A DNA stretch of 55,225 nt from Myxococcales bacterium (GCA_003170275.1 PNAM01000098.1:19846-75070), one strand, 5' to 3'. Positions 25,158 to 39,075 are shown, counted from the stretch's first letter. Notes: generated from the letters alone by a model not told the origin. A program made the numbers and translations.

Positions 25158-25934
25158 ATGCGCGCTTCTTGGGAGGCTCTTCACGCGAGCCTCGGGCAGT
25201 CGGTTCGTACTCTGGAAGCAGAGCGGCAGTTCAACGAGGTGAAGCAGCGGCACGGGGCGCTCCGTAGATTCGAAGACCCGGCATCGCTACTCGACCACCT
25301 GCACCGGAAGGCGACGGGCGCGGACCTCGACGAGAAGGACGCCATCTACGGCGCTCTCGTCAGGGCCGTGCAGGCGGGACGCGCCGGCGCGACGCTCGCG
25401 TCCTCGCTCATCTGGCTCGGCCTGTGGCCGGCGCTCGACGCCATCTTTCGCCGCCGGGCTCGTCTCTACCCGAAGCGCCCCGAGGAGCTCATCTCGGACC
25501 TCGGCGACTGTCTCACCGACGTCGTCGAGAGCATCGACTTCTCCCGGGTCAAGCGCATCACCGCGACGCTGGTCTGGAGCACCGAGCGGGACGTGGTCGA
25601 TGGTTGCCGGCGGACCTGGGAGGAGAACGCCGCCCGGGAAGAGCTCCCGGACGATAGCCCCCTCGGCGCGGTCGATCCCGTCGAGCCCAAGGACCCACCG
25701 CCACGGTCGCGGTTCGGGCTGAAGGGCGACCTCCCGGACGAGGACGAGGTGGCCATCATCCGGGCGCGGCTGCTGCCCATCGTCGGCGACGACGTCGACC
25801 TGGTCATCGGCGCCGCCATCTACGGCCAGAGCCAACGCCAGCTCGGCGAGCGGTTGGGGCTCACGCACGAGGCTGCGCGCAAGCGCTTCCAGCGCGCCCT
25901 CGAGCGGCTCCGGCGCCACCTCGGGCGCCGGTGA
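25158..25934 (+). CDS. Sigma-70-like/HTH phage regulator
   Basis: 258 residues. The C-terminus (about 222-256) is a sigma region 4-type helix-turn-helix: YGQSQRQLGERLGLTHEAAR, then KRFQRALERLRRHL. The front is helical (LIWLGLWPALDAIFRRRARLY...) and could match sigma region 2 loosely. Middle residues 170-200 are Pro/Asp-rich. It sits in the early region next to the repeated bipartite motif, so it may be a phage-coded sigma or anti-terminator. Overall sigma assignment is moderate. Confidence 0.62.
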   Translation: MRASWEALHASLGQSVRTLEAERQFNEVKQRHGALRRFEDPASLLDHLHRKATGADLDEKDAIYGALVRAVQAGRAGATLASSLIWLGLWPALDAIFRRRARLYPKRPEELISDLGDCLTDVVESIDFSRVKRITATLVWSTERDVVDGCRRTWEENAAREELPDDSPLGAVDPVEPKDPPPRSRFGLKGDLPDEDEVAIIRARLLPIVGDDVDLVIGAAIYGQSQRQLGERLGLTHEAARKRFQRALERLRRHLGRR

Positions 25935-25945
25935 GCCCCCGACCT

Positions 25946-25975
25946 GTCCCAGTTGGAGCCCGAGTCCGCGTTTTC
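25946..25975 (+). promoter_or_regulatory. Early bipartite motif, copy B
   Basis: GTCCCAGTT, 11 bases, then CCGCGTTTTC, 27 bases before the ATG at 26002. Same pattern as copies A and C. Confidence 0.55.
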
Positions 25976-26001
25976 AAGCTGACCACACGGAGGAAGCCCC
26001 G

Positions 26002-26262
26002 ATGACCGCACCACCCAACGACGAACTCGCCGAGCTTTTCCGGGACGTTGTGCTCGTTCTGGGCGGCGTCTTCGCCGTCCGGAAGACGGACGACGAGACC
26101 GTCTGCCAGGTCGCGCGGGGTCTCGACCGCGCCTACCGCCGGGCCCGCGAGAAGCGGACCGGCGGTGCGATCAGCGCGGCGGGCGCCGGCACGACGCTCA
26201 CGCCGCATCCGGCGATCACCGGCCTCCTCCGACTCATCGATTCCGAGGAGGCGACGCGATGA
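26002..26262 (+). CDS. Small hypothetical early protein (86 residues)
   Basis: Helical protein with no recognised domain (FRDVVLVLGGVFAVRKTDD, then LDRAYRRAREKRTGG). Good GGAGG before the ATG. Its TGA overlaps the ATG of the next small gene (ATGA). It sits directly behind bipartite motif B. Confidence 0.65.
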   Translation: MTAPPNDELAELFRDVVLVLGGVFAVRKTDDETVCQVARGLDRAYRRAREKRTGGAISAAGAGTTLTPHPAITGLLRLIDSEEATR

Positions 26263-26456
26263 ACGAGCACGAGACACCGACCCCGCAGACCGACCCCGAG
26301 CAGTTCATTCGGCTGCCAGGGCTCTTCCGACGCTGGGAAATCGAGCAGGTGCTCGTTCCCGGCTCGGATTTCCACATCGAGGAGGCCGGTGATGCCTCCG
26401 ACGGAACCCCGCTCTTCGCCGTGTACCGGCGGGAGCCCAACCAGAAGGAGGAGTGA
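26259..26456 (+). CDS. Small hypothetical early protein (65 residues)
   Basis: Acidic, with a compact C-terminal half (LFRRWEIEQVLVPGSDF, then PLFAVYRREP). No family recognised. Coupled to its upstream neighbour by ATGA, and followed after three bases by the SSB-like gene. Confidence 0.62.
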   Translation: MNEHETPTPQTDPEQFIRLPGLFRRWEIEQVLVPGSDFHIEEAGDASDGTPLFAVYRREPNQKEE

Positions 26457-26459
26457 ACC

Positions 26460-27191
26460 ATGACAACGAACAGCAACTGGCAGCGCACCGAAGAGATGGC
26501 GAAGAAGCACGACCAGGGCTCGAGCACCTGGCTCAAGCTCGGCAACGACGGGGACAAGGCGGTCATCGTCTTTCTCGGCGAGCCGCACGCCCGCGAGGTC
26601 TGCTTCGTCGACGGCAAGTACCAGGCGTTCGACGACAAGCTGAAGGCACAGGGCCTCAAGCCCTCGCTCCGGGTCGCGCTCAACGTCGCGCTCTACGACA
26701 CGAAGGAGCTGAAGGTCCTCGAGCAGGGCGTCACCTTCTTCAAGGACCTCGTCCGCGTGCGCGAGAAGTACACGCTCGAAAAGTGGGCGTTCGAGATCCA
26801 GCGCCACGGCGCCGCGAAGGACCCGAAGACGACGTACTCCCTCCTGCCCGAGCACCAGCTCACCCCTGAGCAGCAGAAGGAGTTCCAGGGGCTCAAGCTG
26901 CAGGACCTCGAGAAGCTCTACTCGGGCGAGGGCTCCGGGGATTCGCTCGGCAGCTACGACCGCAAGGACGATGGCGTCATCGACCCGGGCACCGCTCAGG
27001 CGATCGCGGCGCAGCTCAAGACGATGCCTCGCGAAGCGGTGGAACGCTTCTGCAAGAAGTTCGGCATCACGCGCATCAAGGACCTGCCGGTCGCCCAGGT
27101 CGAGAAGGCGCGCGCCCTCGTCGAGGTCCTCGCGTCCGAGTACGCGGCGCCGGCGGCGTCAGGCACTCCGGAACAAGACCCGTTCGCGTGA
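26460..27191 (+). CDS. Phage single-stranded DNA-binding protein-like
   Basis: 243 residues. The first 140 residues have the form of an OB-fold phage protein (STWLKLGNDGDKAVIVFLGE, then VALNVALYD). The C-terminus is a helix-hairpin-type region (EAVERFCKKFGITRIKDLP) ending in the acidic tail EQDPFA, as SSB proteins use to bind partners. It lies directly before two helicases and a primase, which supports a replication role. Homology is recognised by pattern, not proven. Confidence 0.6.
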   Translation: MTTNSNWQRTEEMAKKHDQGSSTWLKLGNDGDKAVIVFLGEPHAREVCFVDGKYQAFDDKLKAQGLKPSLRVALNVALYDTKELKVLEQGVTFFKDLVRVREKYTLEKWAFEIQRHGAAKDPKTTYSLLPEHQLTPEQQKEFQGLKLQDLEKLYSGEGSGDSLGSYDRKDDGVIDPGTAQAIAAQLKTMPREAVERFCKKFGITRIKDLPVAQVEKARALVEVLASEYAAPAASGTPEQDPFA

Positions 27192-27210
27192 GCGCGGTGC
27201 CGCTTTCGAT

Positions 27211-27276
27211 TCTCCGGCGGCGGACGGCACGTGCTGGGCGGCCAAGCCGCAGGCCCGTCCGTCCGTCCGCCGGAGA
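27211..27276. promoter_or_regulatory. Long hairpin between SSB-like and DinG genes
   Basis: TCTCCGGCGG (27211-27220) pairs perfectly with CCGCCGGAGA (27267-27276), and the inner CGGACGG pairs with CCGTCCG. The loop region holds GCGGCCAAGCCGC, which also occurs within motif A near 25070. Could be an attenuator or partial terminator ahead of the helicase gene. Confidence 0.45.
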
Positions 27277-27300
27277 GCTTTCCAACCGAGGGCTGACTGC

Positions 27301-29218
<1,918 letters not shown>

Positions 29219-29235
<17 letters not shown>

Positions 29236-30603
29236 TGCCGGCCTCACGGTCGCTCGCGCCGAGGTCTCGCCGAAGCTCGACGAGCGCCTGCGGCGGGCGT
29301 TGTCCTTCACGAACCCCGAGTACCTCGACCGGCTGAGGCTCGGGCTCTCGACGCACGGCGTGCCCGAGCGACTCTGTTTCGTCGAGGAGAGCGGAGCCGA
29401 GCTGCGGATTCCACGCGGGGCCATCCATGCCCTCCGGCGGCTGGCCGCGCTCGAGGGCGTCATCGTTCAGTGCGACGACCGGCGCGTGTTGCCCGCCGAG
29501 CGCCTCGACGAAGTCCCGGTGCCGTCACTGCGGTCGTACCAAGAGAGCGCGCTCCAGGCGATGGTGAACGTCACCCAAGGGACCGTGGTGCTCCCCTGCG
29601 GCGGCGGCAAGACGCGCATCGGGGTCGCCGCGATCGCGCGCCTGCGGACCCCGACGCTCATCCTCATCCACACGCTCGATCTGGCCGAGCAGTGGCGGGG
29701 GCAGCTTCGCGAGCTGCTCGGCATCGAGGCGGGGCTTGTCGGCGACGGCGAGGAGAACGTCGGGTCTGTGACCGTCGCCCTCGTGCAGGCGCTCGCGCGC
29801 TGGGAGACCGCGCGGCTCGATGACTTCCTCGTGCGGTTCGGCATCCTGCTCGTCGATGAGGCTCATCATTGTCCGAGCGTGACGTTCCGGGGTGTCGTGG
29901 ACCGCTGCCCCGCGCGCTACCGCTTCGGGCTCACGGCGACGCCGGAGCGCGAGGACGGGCTCACGCCGCTGCTCGAGCTGTTCCTCGGGCCCGCGGTCGC
30001 CACGGTCACACACGAGGAGCTGGTCGCCGCCGGCGTCCTGACGCTGCCCGAGGTGCGGACGGTCGAGACCAGCTTCGCGTTCGCCTATGCGGGGGCCGAC
30101 GACTACGCACGTATGCTCGATGCGCTCGTTCACGACGATGAGCGGAACGCACTCATCGCGGAACACGTGGCGGCGGAAGCCCGGGCGGGGCACCTGGGCC
30201 TCGTCCTCTCGGGGCGCATCGACCACTGCGAGTTGCTCTGCGCGCTCATCCGGCAGCGCGGTGTGAAGGCTGAGCTGCTCACCGGCACGGTGAAGAAGGA
30301 GCGACGGACCGCGCTCCTCGCGGGCGCACGCGCGGGCGAGGTGCCGGTGCTCGTCGCGACGACGCTCGCGGATGAAGGGCTCGACGTTCCGGCGCTCGCG
30401 CGGGTCTTTCTCACGTACCCGAGTCGCGCGCGCGGGCGCACGTTGCAGCGGCTCGGTCGGCTCATGCGCACGCATCCGGGCAAGACCGACGCCGTCCTCT
30501 TCGACTTCGTCGACCGGAAGGTACCCGTGCTGCGCCGGCATCACGTCGAACGACGGCGGCTCTACGCCGAGGTGCTCGGCACACGGCCGGAGGCCCGCGA
30601 GCG

Positions 30604-30607
<4 letters not shown>
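29219..30607 (+). CDS. SSL2/UvsW-type DEAH-box helicase
   Basis: 462 residues from ATG 29219, overlapping the DinG stop by 17 bases. Walker A CGGGKTRIG (about 126-134), DEAH (about 213-216), TATPERED, motif VI QRLGRLMR. The SF2 arrangement resembles COG1061 (XPB/UvsW) helicases, which phages use for branch migration and origin control. Its TGA overlaps the primase ATG (ATGA). Confidence 0.85.
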
Positions 30608-33579
<2,972 letters not shown>

Positions 33580-33623
33580 CCTTCGGGCGCACTCGCCGAT
33601 CCATCTCTTCGCCCACCGAGAGG

Positions 33624-34586
33624 CTATTCCAGCGCCGTCTTGGCGAGTGCCGGCAGACGTGGCCCGAACACCTTCTTGAACCGCAAGAGTCGATCGACGG
33701 CCCACTTTCGATGTTGCTCCTGCTGTTCGGCAGAGTCCTCGATAGACCCGGTCGTGTAGCAGGCGATTCGACAGGCGCGTTTTGCGTCCAGACGCTCCCA
33801 GCGCAAAGGTTCGCCGAACTCCTTCTCGATCGCGTCCTTGGTGGAGAACAAGGCGTCGAACGCCGCCTTGTTCTTCACGCCGTCGCCGAGGTCGACATAG
33901 AGCTCAGAACGAAGCTCGCCGGTCTGGGCGAAGCTCATGCCGTACGTGAAACCGCGCGAACCCGATGAGAACGAGTACCAGTTCTGCGGCTGCCCGGCTT
34001 TTGCGTTGGTGAAGTGGTGCTTCTCTCGCAACTCGTCGATGAGCAATTGGAAGAACTCTTGGTAGGACGAACGCTTGCCGGAAACTTCGTCGATACCTGG
34101 GCCGCGCTTGGACTGCCTCGACCAGTCGTTCGGTGAGGCCACTAGCCGGAGGTTGACCGCCGGACTCGAGGAGTCGATTTGGAGCAGCTCAAGCACGATT
34201 CCGAAGTACTCGGTCGTAGCGCCGTCGCCGCGGTTCAACCAATCCAGTGCCTGGCGGTGTTCTTCTCGAAACTCTCGAGAAACCCAGATGACCGTGCTCG
34301 CCTCGAGGCCTGCCGCATACGTGATGAGCTGGCCAAGGTGCGAGTGATCGGTGGACTCTAGTTGGTTCTCGATGACGACCAACCGATCGCGGCCGAGATC
34401 CCGGGCGAGTATGTCCACCGAAAAATCACCGACATCGGCCTCGCGCTCGACGACCTCGAGTTCCATCCCGAGGAGCTCCCCGAGCATCTCGATGTTCTCG
34501 ACGAGCCACGGAGTGAAATCGTGGGCCTCGTGCTTCCAGATGGTGCGTGGGTCGACTCGCTGAAGCTTCCCAAGCTGCGCGGTCAT
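33624..34586 (-). CDS. DUF4268 protein with PD-(D/E)XK-like N-terminus
   Basis: 320 residues, opposite to the replication genes. Front half: D58 in FSVDILARD and E73-N-Q75 in LVVIENQLE, then STDHSHLGQLITYAAG, typical of the nuclease-like front of DUF4268 proteins (E-x-Q in place of E-x-K). The back half is the DUF4268 region (YQEFFQLLIDELREKHHFTN). An accessory gene in a prophage suggests an anti-phage or host-interaction role, without direct evidence. It stands alone, 161 bases from the Fic gene. Confidence 0.78.
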   Translation of the reverse strand: MTAQLGKLQRVDPRTIWKHEAHDFTPWLVENIEMLGELLGMELEVVEREADVGDFSVDILARDLGRDRLVVIENQLESTDHSHLGQLITYAAGLEASTVIWVSREFREEHRQALDWLNRGDGATTEYFGIVLELLQIDSSSPAVNLRLVASPNDWSRQSKRGPGIDEVSGKRSSYQEFFQLLIDELREKHHFTNAKAGQPQNWYSFSSGSRGFTYGMSFAQTGELRSELYVDLGDGVKNKAAFDALFSTKDAIEKEFGEPLRWERLDAKRACRIACYTTGSIEDSAEQQEQHRKWAVDRLLRFKKVFGPRLPALAKTALE

Positions 34587-34747
34587 GCTGGGACACTACC
34601 CCGAAACTGGCGCAGGCGGGCTCCGCATTGGATGCAGGGGGAACTTGCGGCAGGTGGGAGGGGGTTGCGGAGGGAGACGTGATACTTCGTCGCGAGAACG
34701 CCCCCTCGCAGGGTGCGTACGCAGACTCTCACCCCGAGCGGGCACCT

Positions 34748-35938
34748 TCACCGGATCGAGCGCCGCTGCACGTCGAGGTCGGTGCCGACCCGTAGGCGCT
34801 CGAGGTACCCCTGGTACGAGTACCACCGGTCGCGCTTCTTCCCGGTGGTTTCGATGAGCACGCCCGCCCCCGCGAGCGTGTCGATGGCGCGCGCGGCGGT
34901 GGGCTTGCTCGTGTCCAGGAGCTTCATCGCTGAGGCGACGCTGACCAATGGATGTCGAGGGAGCAACTCGAAGAGGCGAACAGCTGCGACCGAGGTGGTG
35001 TCGTGCTGAAGGACGCGCGCGCGATCTGCGGTGACCAGGGCGAAGAGATCCTTCGCGGAGGCAACGGCCTCGTCAGCGATGGTCGCAACCCCGTCGAGGA
35101 AGAAGCCCATCCAGCCCTCCCAGTCCCCGTCGATGCGCACGGCGCTCAAGCGGCGGTAGTAGTCGTCGCGATGCCGCTTGAAGAAGAGGCTCAGGTAGAG
35201 GAGCGGCTTCGCGAGCACCTTCCAGTGCTCCAGGAGGAGCGTGACGAGCAACCGCCCGATGCGGCCGTTGCCATCGAGGTACGGGTGGATCGTCTCGAAC
35301 TGGACGTGCAAGAGCCCGGCGCGCACGAGCGGCGGCAGGGTGTTGTCTTCGGCGTGCAGGTACTTCTCGAAGGCGGACAGCACCTCGGCGAGCACCTGCG
35401 GCGGAGGCGGGACATAGACCGCGTTGCCCGGTCGCGTTCCGCCGATCCAGTTCTGGCTTCGTCGCACCTCGCCGGGCAGCTTCTCGGCGCCACGCACCCC
35501 GCGCATTAAGCGCTGATGGGTCTCGTTGAGGAGGCGCATGGAGAGCGGCAGCCCCTTCGGGTCGCTGAGCTGGCCGCGAGCGAAGGCGAGCGCCTCGAGG
35601 TAGTTGCAAACCTCCTCGACGTCCGCGTTCGGGGCCACGCTGTCCTCGGCCTCGAAGGTGAGGAGGTCGACCAACGTCGCCTGGGTGCCTTCGATCTGCG
35701 AGGAGAGCACCGCCTCCTTGCGGACGAACGCGTAGATGAACCAGTCGAGCGAAGGCACCATCTCGCCCGCGAGCTCGAGCCGGGTCAGCGATTGCTCGGC
35801 GGCGCGGAGTCGATCGCCGAGCGCGGAGTCGAGCACCAACGGTGGGTCGGCCGGCGGCAACGAGGCTGGAACGAAGGCGGCAACCTCCTCCCCGGCAACG
35901 GTGGTTCGCTCGTATCGGCCCGTGGAACGCTTACTCAT
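34748..35938 (-). CDS. Fic-family AMP-transferase with C-terminal winged helix
   Basis: 396 residues from ATG 35938. Fic motif HPYLDGNGRIGR (218-229) is complete. An N-terminal inhibitory helix motif SSQIEGTQ (79-86) makes it a class II, self-inhibited Fic. The C-terminus (about 335-375) looks like a winged helix (VSVASAMKLLDTSKPTAARA). Such proteins modify target proteins by AMPylation and may regulate themselves. Upstream lies a phased array of palindromes, which fits DNA binding by its own winged helix. It is an accessory gene within the phage. Confidence 0.88.
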   Translation of the reverse strand: MSKRSTGRYERTTVAGEEVAAFVPASLPPADPPLVLDSALGDRLRAAEQSLTRLELAGEMVPSLDWFIYAFVRKEAVLSSQIEGTQATLVDLLTFEAEDSVAPNADVEEVCNYLEALAFARGQLSDPKGLPLSMRLLNETHQRLMRGVRGAEKLPGEVRRSQNWIGGTRPGNAVYVPPPPQVLAEVLSAFEKYLHAEDNTLPPLVRAGLLHVQFETIHPYLDGNGRIGRLLVTLLLEHWKVLAKPLLYLSLFFKRHRDDYYRRLSAVRIDGDWEGWMGFFLDGVATIADEAVASAKDLFALVTADRARVLQHDTTSVAAVRLFELLPRHPLVSVASAMKLLDTSKPTAARAIDTLAGAGVLIETTGKKRDRWYSYQGYLERLRVGTDLDVQRRSIR

Positions 35939-35952
35939 CGACCTGGCTCCGC

Positions 35953-36065
35953 TAGGAACGACCTCGTTCCTGTTGCGAGCAGATAGGAACGACTTCGTTC
36001 CTAGTCGCCGCGCTGGGAACGTATTCTTTCCTAGTATGGCCATCTAGTCAAGAAGTCGTTCCTAG
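35953..36065. promoter_or_regulatory. Array of four phased operator palindromes before fic
   Basis: Two near-perfect sites with consensus AGGAACGA-N2-TCGTTCCT: 35953-35972 and 35984-36003. Two weaker relatives lie at 36014-36033 and 36045-36064. Centres are 31, 30 and 31 bases apart, three helical turns. The array starts 15 bases before the fic start, so it must regulate fic and possibly the gene on the other side. Confidence 0.8.
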
Positions 36066-36072
36066 TGCAGCG

Positions 36073-36396
36073 CCGGACATGCCGGACCTCTGCCAGACGT
36101 CCGGCAGGATGTCCGGCGCATGAATCACCAATGGCGACCATGGGTTAGCTCCATCTGCCGGACATGCCGGACTTCACCCCCCCCTCTCTCTATGCACGCA
36201 GATACATATTTTATTTTCTCCCATCGGCTTTCTGAAATTCTGTTTTCTGAATCCATACAAAGGGTATCCAAAGTCCGGCAAGTCCGGCAGTTGACTTCAA
36301 CCTTCTGAAGTCGTTCAGGAAAGATGCGCCGGACTACCTCGCCGGACTCGTGCCGGACTTCTCGGAAGTCCGGCGGGTCATCCCGCCAAGGTCCGG
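36073..36396. other. Candidate replication origin: CCGGAC repeats around an AT-rich island
   Basis: The hexamer CCGGAC or its complement GTCCGG occurs 13 times in about 320 bases: 36073, 36082, 36099, 36111, 36158, 36167 on the left and 36273, 36282, 36329, 36342, 36353, 36368, 36391 on the right. Tandem pairs are nine bases apart. Between them (36181-36265) lies the most AT-rich stretch of the window, with none. Iterons flanking an unwinding element are the form of a plasmid or phage origin. The surrounding 540-base gap (35939-36480) has no gene. Confidence 0.6.
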
Positions 36397-36410
36397 GCCT
36401 CCGGCCGCCT

Positions 36411-36440
36411 GTCCCAGTTCATGAACAAGGCCGCGTTTCC
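36411..36440 (+). promoter_or_regulatory. Early bipartite motif, copy C
   Basis: GTCCCAGTT, 11 bases, then CCGCGTTTCC, 41 bases before the ATG at 36481. It is the same motif as at 25054 and 25946, 10 kb away, now heading the nuclease block. Confidence 0.55.
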
Positions 36441-36480
36441 TCCCTGACGGCGCTCACCAGCGCCTCGCGGAGTGAACCCG

Positions 36481-37050
36481 ATGGCGGCAGCAGCAACCCA
36501 GGCGACGGACGACAGGCCCGCGGGCATCACCTGCGAGAAGTACGTCCGCGGCGAGGGCAAGCGCTGCCGCCACTACCTCGCCAACGGCGGCTGTGCCCTC
36601 CCCGACGAGCTCATGTGCGTCGAGTGGCTGAAGCTGAACGACCACCGACCGGCTCGTCCCGAGCCCGCCCCCGCGAAGGACCTCTTCGGCAACCAGGTTC
36701 CGCCACCGCCCGCGTCGTCGAAGCCGAAGGTCACCGACTCGCCTTCGTCTCCAGAGCCAGTCGCTGACGCAGGGTCGGATCCGGTGGCGGTGGCCAGGTC
36801 TCCGCTCCGCGGGCTCACCACCGAGGACGTCGCGAGCTTCAAGGCCCTCGGCGTCGAGGTCTGCCTGCACTCCGAGGCCTACGGCGAGCTGTGGCTGGTG
36901 CCCGCGTACACGGGCCAGCCCCGCAAGGAAATCACGCCCGAGCATGTGGCGACCATCGCCCGCGTGCTCGACGCGTTCCCCGGCTCGCGGGTCACGGCCT
37001 TCGAGAAGCAGAAGCCGGAAGCGCCGGCCAAGGAAGGGAGTCCCGCATGA
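36481..37050 (+). CDS. Hypothetical phage protein with Cys cluster
   Basis: 189 residues from ATG 36481 (GGAG nine bases upstream). A front Cys/His cluster (C19 in ITCEKYVRGEGKRC, then HYLANGGCALPDELMC) may bind a metal or iron-sulfur centre. A Pro-rich linker (about 60-95) leads to a C-terminal domain (VEVCLHSEAYGELWLVPAYT). Its stop overlaps the RecB-like nuclease start, so the two probably work together. Family not recognised. Confidence 0.65.
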   Translation: MAAAATQATDDRPAGITCEKYVRGEGKRCRHYLANGGCALPDELMCVEWLKLNDHRPARPEPAPAKDLFGNQVPPPPASSKPKVTDSPSSPEPVADAGSDPVAVARSPLRGLTTEDVASFKALGVEVCLHSEAYGELWLVPAYTGQPRKEITPEHVATIARVLDAFPGSRVTAFEKQKPEAPAKEGSPA

Positions 37051-38222
37051 CCGGCTACAAGAACGAGCATCTCAGTTTCAGCAGGCTGAGCAGGTTCGAG
37101 ACCTGCCCTCTCAGCTACAAGCTTCACTACATCGACAAGCGCCAGCCGGAGCCCGGGCTCCCGCTCCGCTTCGGCAAGCTCATCCACGCCGTGCTCGAAC
37201 GGCTCGTGCGTGAGGCCGTGGATGACGAGCGCAGCGGACCGCTCTCCGAGGACCGCGTCCTCGCGCTCTACCGCGATGGGTGGACGGCCGAGGGGCTCAC
37301 CGGCGTCGACGTGTTCCAGGAGGGGCTCGAGATCCTCCAACGGTTCGTGCGCGAGCAGGGCGTGCTCGAGCACCGCAACGTCCTCGCCGTTGAGAAGGAG
37401 TTCCGGCTGCCGGTCGGCCCGTTCACGGTGCTCGGCTACATCGACCGGGTCGACTGCCTGGACGGCGAGACGATCGAGATCATCGACTACAAGACCAACC
37501 GCCAGCTCTTCGCGCGAGACGAGGTCGACTCGAGCCTCCAGATGAGCCTCTACGACCTGGCGGCTCGCAGGCTCTGGCCGTGGGTGAAGAAGGTGAAGCT
37601 CACCTTCTGGATGCTGCGGCACGGCATCCGCCAGCAAACGGACCGAACGCCCGAGCAGCTCGACGCCGCACGCGCCTACGTCGAGACGCTGGGCAAGCAG
37701 ACCGAGACCGCAACCCAGTACCCGCCGCGTCTCAACACGAACTGCTCCTACTGCGATCACCGCAGTAACTGCCCGGCGTACGCGGACGCGCTCAAGGGCA
37801 AGCGCGAGTTTCTCTGCGAGGACCTGGCCGATCTCGAAGCCGTCGCTCGCGAGCGCGAGGAGGTCGCTCGGCTCGCGAAGGCGCTCTACGCGCGCAAGGA
37901 CGAGCTCGAGGGCATCCTCAAGACGCACCTCAAGGACAAGGACGAGCTCGTCCTCGGCGGCGTCCGGTACCGGATGTTCGCGACGACGACCCTCGACTAT
38001 CCGATCGAGCCGACCCTCACGCTCCTTGTCGAGGCGACGGGGCTCTCGCACGAGGCCCTGCTCGCCAAGCTCGGGGCCGTGGACAAGAAGGCGCTCGATG
38101 CGCTCCTCAGGAGCCTCGGCAAGAAGCTCGACAAGCCGCGAGTCTCGCTGCTCAAGGCCGAGCTCGAGGCGCACGCCGACAAGACGCACTCGCCGCGCTT
38201 CTGGGCGAAGGAGGTCGCGTGA
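37047..38222 (+). CDS. RecB/Cas4-like PD-(D/E)XK exonuclease with iron-sulfur cysteines
   Basis: 391 residues. Nuclease motif GYID133RV...IID147YK149TN, and cysteines C20, C233, C236 and C242 placed as in the AddB/Cas4 iron-sulfur cage. Conserved front FSRLSRFETCP is typical of PD-DExK family 1 nucleases. It would trim DNA ends for phage recombination. Coupled by ATGA on both sides. Confidence 0.87.
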   Translation: MTGYKNEHLSFSRLSRFETCPLSYKLHYIDKRQPEPGLPLRFGKLIHAVLERLVREAVDDERSGPLSEDRVLALYRDGWTAEGLTGVDVFQEGLEILQRFVREQGVLEHRNVLAVEKEFRLPVGPFTVLGYIDRVDCLDGETIEIIDYKTNRQLFARDEVDSSLQMSLYDLAARRLWPWVKKVKLTFWMLRHGIRQQTDRTPEQLDAARAYVETLGKQTETATQYPPRLNTNCSYCDHRSNCPAYADALKGKREFLCEDLADLEAVAREREEVARLAKALYARKDELEGILKTHLKDKDELVLGGVRYRMFATTTLDYPIEPTLTLLVEATGLSHEALLAKLGAVDKKALDALLRSLGKKLDKPRVSLLKAELEAHADKTHSPRFWAKEVA

Positions 38223-38560
38223 GCACATCGGGCGCCATGAAACGCATCTACGTCTGCCACCCCTTCGCCGACGACCCGAAGGGCAACGCCTCCAAGGTCC
38301 GGGCCATCTGTCGGGCGCTGGTCGATGAGGGACACCTGCCTATTGCGCCGCAGCTCTACCTGCCGGTCTTCATCGACGAGAAGACCGAGCGCGAGCTGGC
38401 GCTGCGCCTCTGCGTCGAGCTCGTCGGCTGCTGCGCCGCCCTCTGGTTCTACGGGACGGCAATCACCTCCGGGATGGAGCAGGAGATCTCTGCGGCGCAG
38501 GAGCGCGGCATCCCCGTGGTGAACCGCCTCTACCCGCATCGCGTGGAGACGTCGTCGTGA
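38219..38560 (+). CDS. DUF4406/DUF7768-type nucleoside deoxyribosyltransferase-like protein
   Basis: 113 residues from GTG 38219, chosen over ATG 38237 because GGAGG lies at the right distance. IYVCHPFADDPKGN at the front, RELALRLCVELVGCCAALW and TSGMEQEISAAQERGIPVVN are the marks of small Rossmann-like SLOG proteins related to nucleoside 2-deoxyribosyltransferases. Common in phages, probably nucleotide metabolism. Confidence 0.75.
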   Translation: MSTSGAMKRIYVCHPFADDPKGNASKVRAICRALVDEGHLPIAPQLYLPVFIDEKTERELALRLCVELVGCCAALWFYGTAITSGMEQEISAAQERGIPVVNRLYPHRVETSS

Positions 38561-39075
38561 AAGTCCTCGGCGTTGACCCCGGCCTCGCCGCCCTCGGCTA
38601 CGGCCTCATCGATGTCGAGGGACGGCGGATGTCCTTGCGAGCGCACGGCGTCTTTCGCACGAAGCGCCGCCCTGGCCTCGCCGTCGGCCGGGACCTGACC
38701 ATCCGGATCAGCGAGCTTGCCCGTGCCTTCGAGGCGCTCCTCGACGAGCAGCGTCCCGACACCGCCTCCATCGAGGAGTTCCGTTTCTATGGCAAGGCGG
38801 TCACCTCGTCGCTGCAGGTGGCGAATGTCGTGGGGATGCTCCGCGAAGCGCTACGCGCCCGCGGCATCCCGGTCGCCGAGTATTCGGCGCAGGACATCAA
38901 GCGAGCCGTCACCGGCAACCACAACGCGGACAAGGTGCAGGTGCAGAAGATGGTGAAGCTCCAGCTCGGCATGGGCGACCTGCCGAAACCCGACCATGCG
39001 GCCGACGCGCTGGCTGCCGCCATCACCCACGCATGCCGTCTGCCGATGCTGCGAGCCACAAGAGGAGCGCTATGA
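38557..39075 (+). CDS. RuvC-like Holliday-junction resolvase
   Basis: 172 residues from GTG 38557 (overlaps upstream stop). Acidic residues in RuvC order: D7 (GVDPGLAALGYG), E73/E74 (SIEEFRFYGK), D146-H-A-A-D150. Also the helical GNHNADKVQVQKMV segment. It would resolve branched DNA before packaging. Standard length. Confidence 0.88.
   Translation: MKVLGVDPGLAALGYGLIDVEGRRMSLRAHGVFRTKRRPGLAVGRDLTIRISELARAFEALLDEQRPDTASIEEFRFYGKAVTSSLQVANVVGMLREALRARGIPVAEYSAQDIKRAVTGNHNADKVQVQKMVKLQLGMGDLPKPDHAADALAAAITHACRLPMLRATRGAL

Noticed and set aside
36073..36396. CRISPR array
   Set aside because: Repeats are 6-9 bases with irregular spacing in both orientations; no spacers or cas genes.
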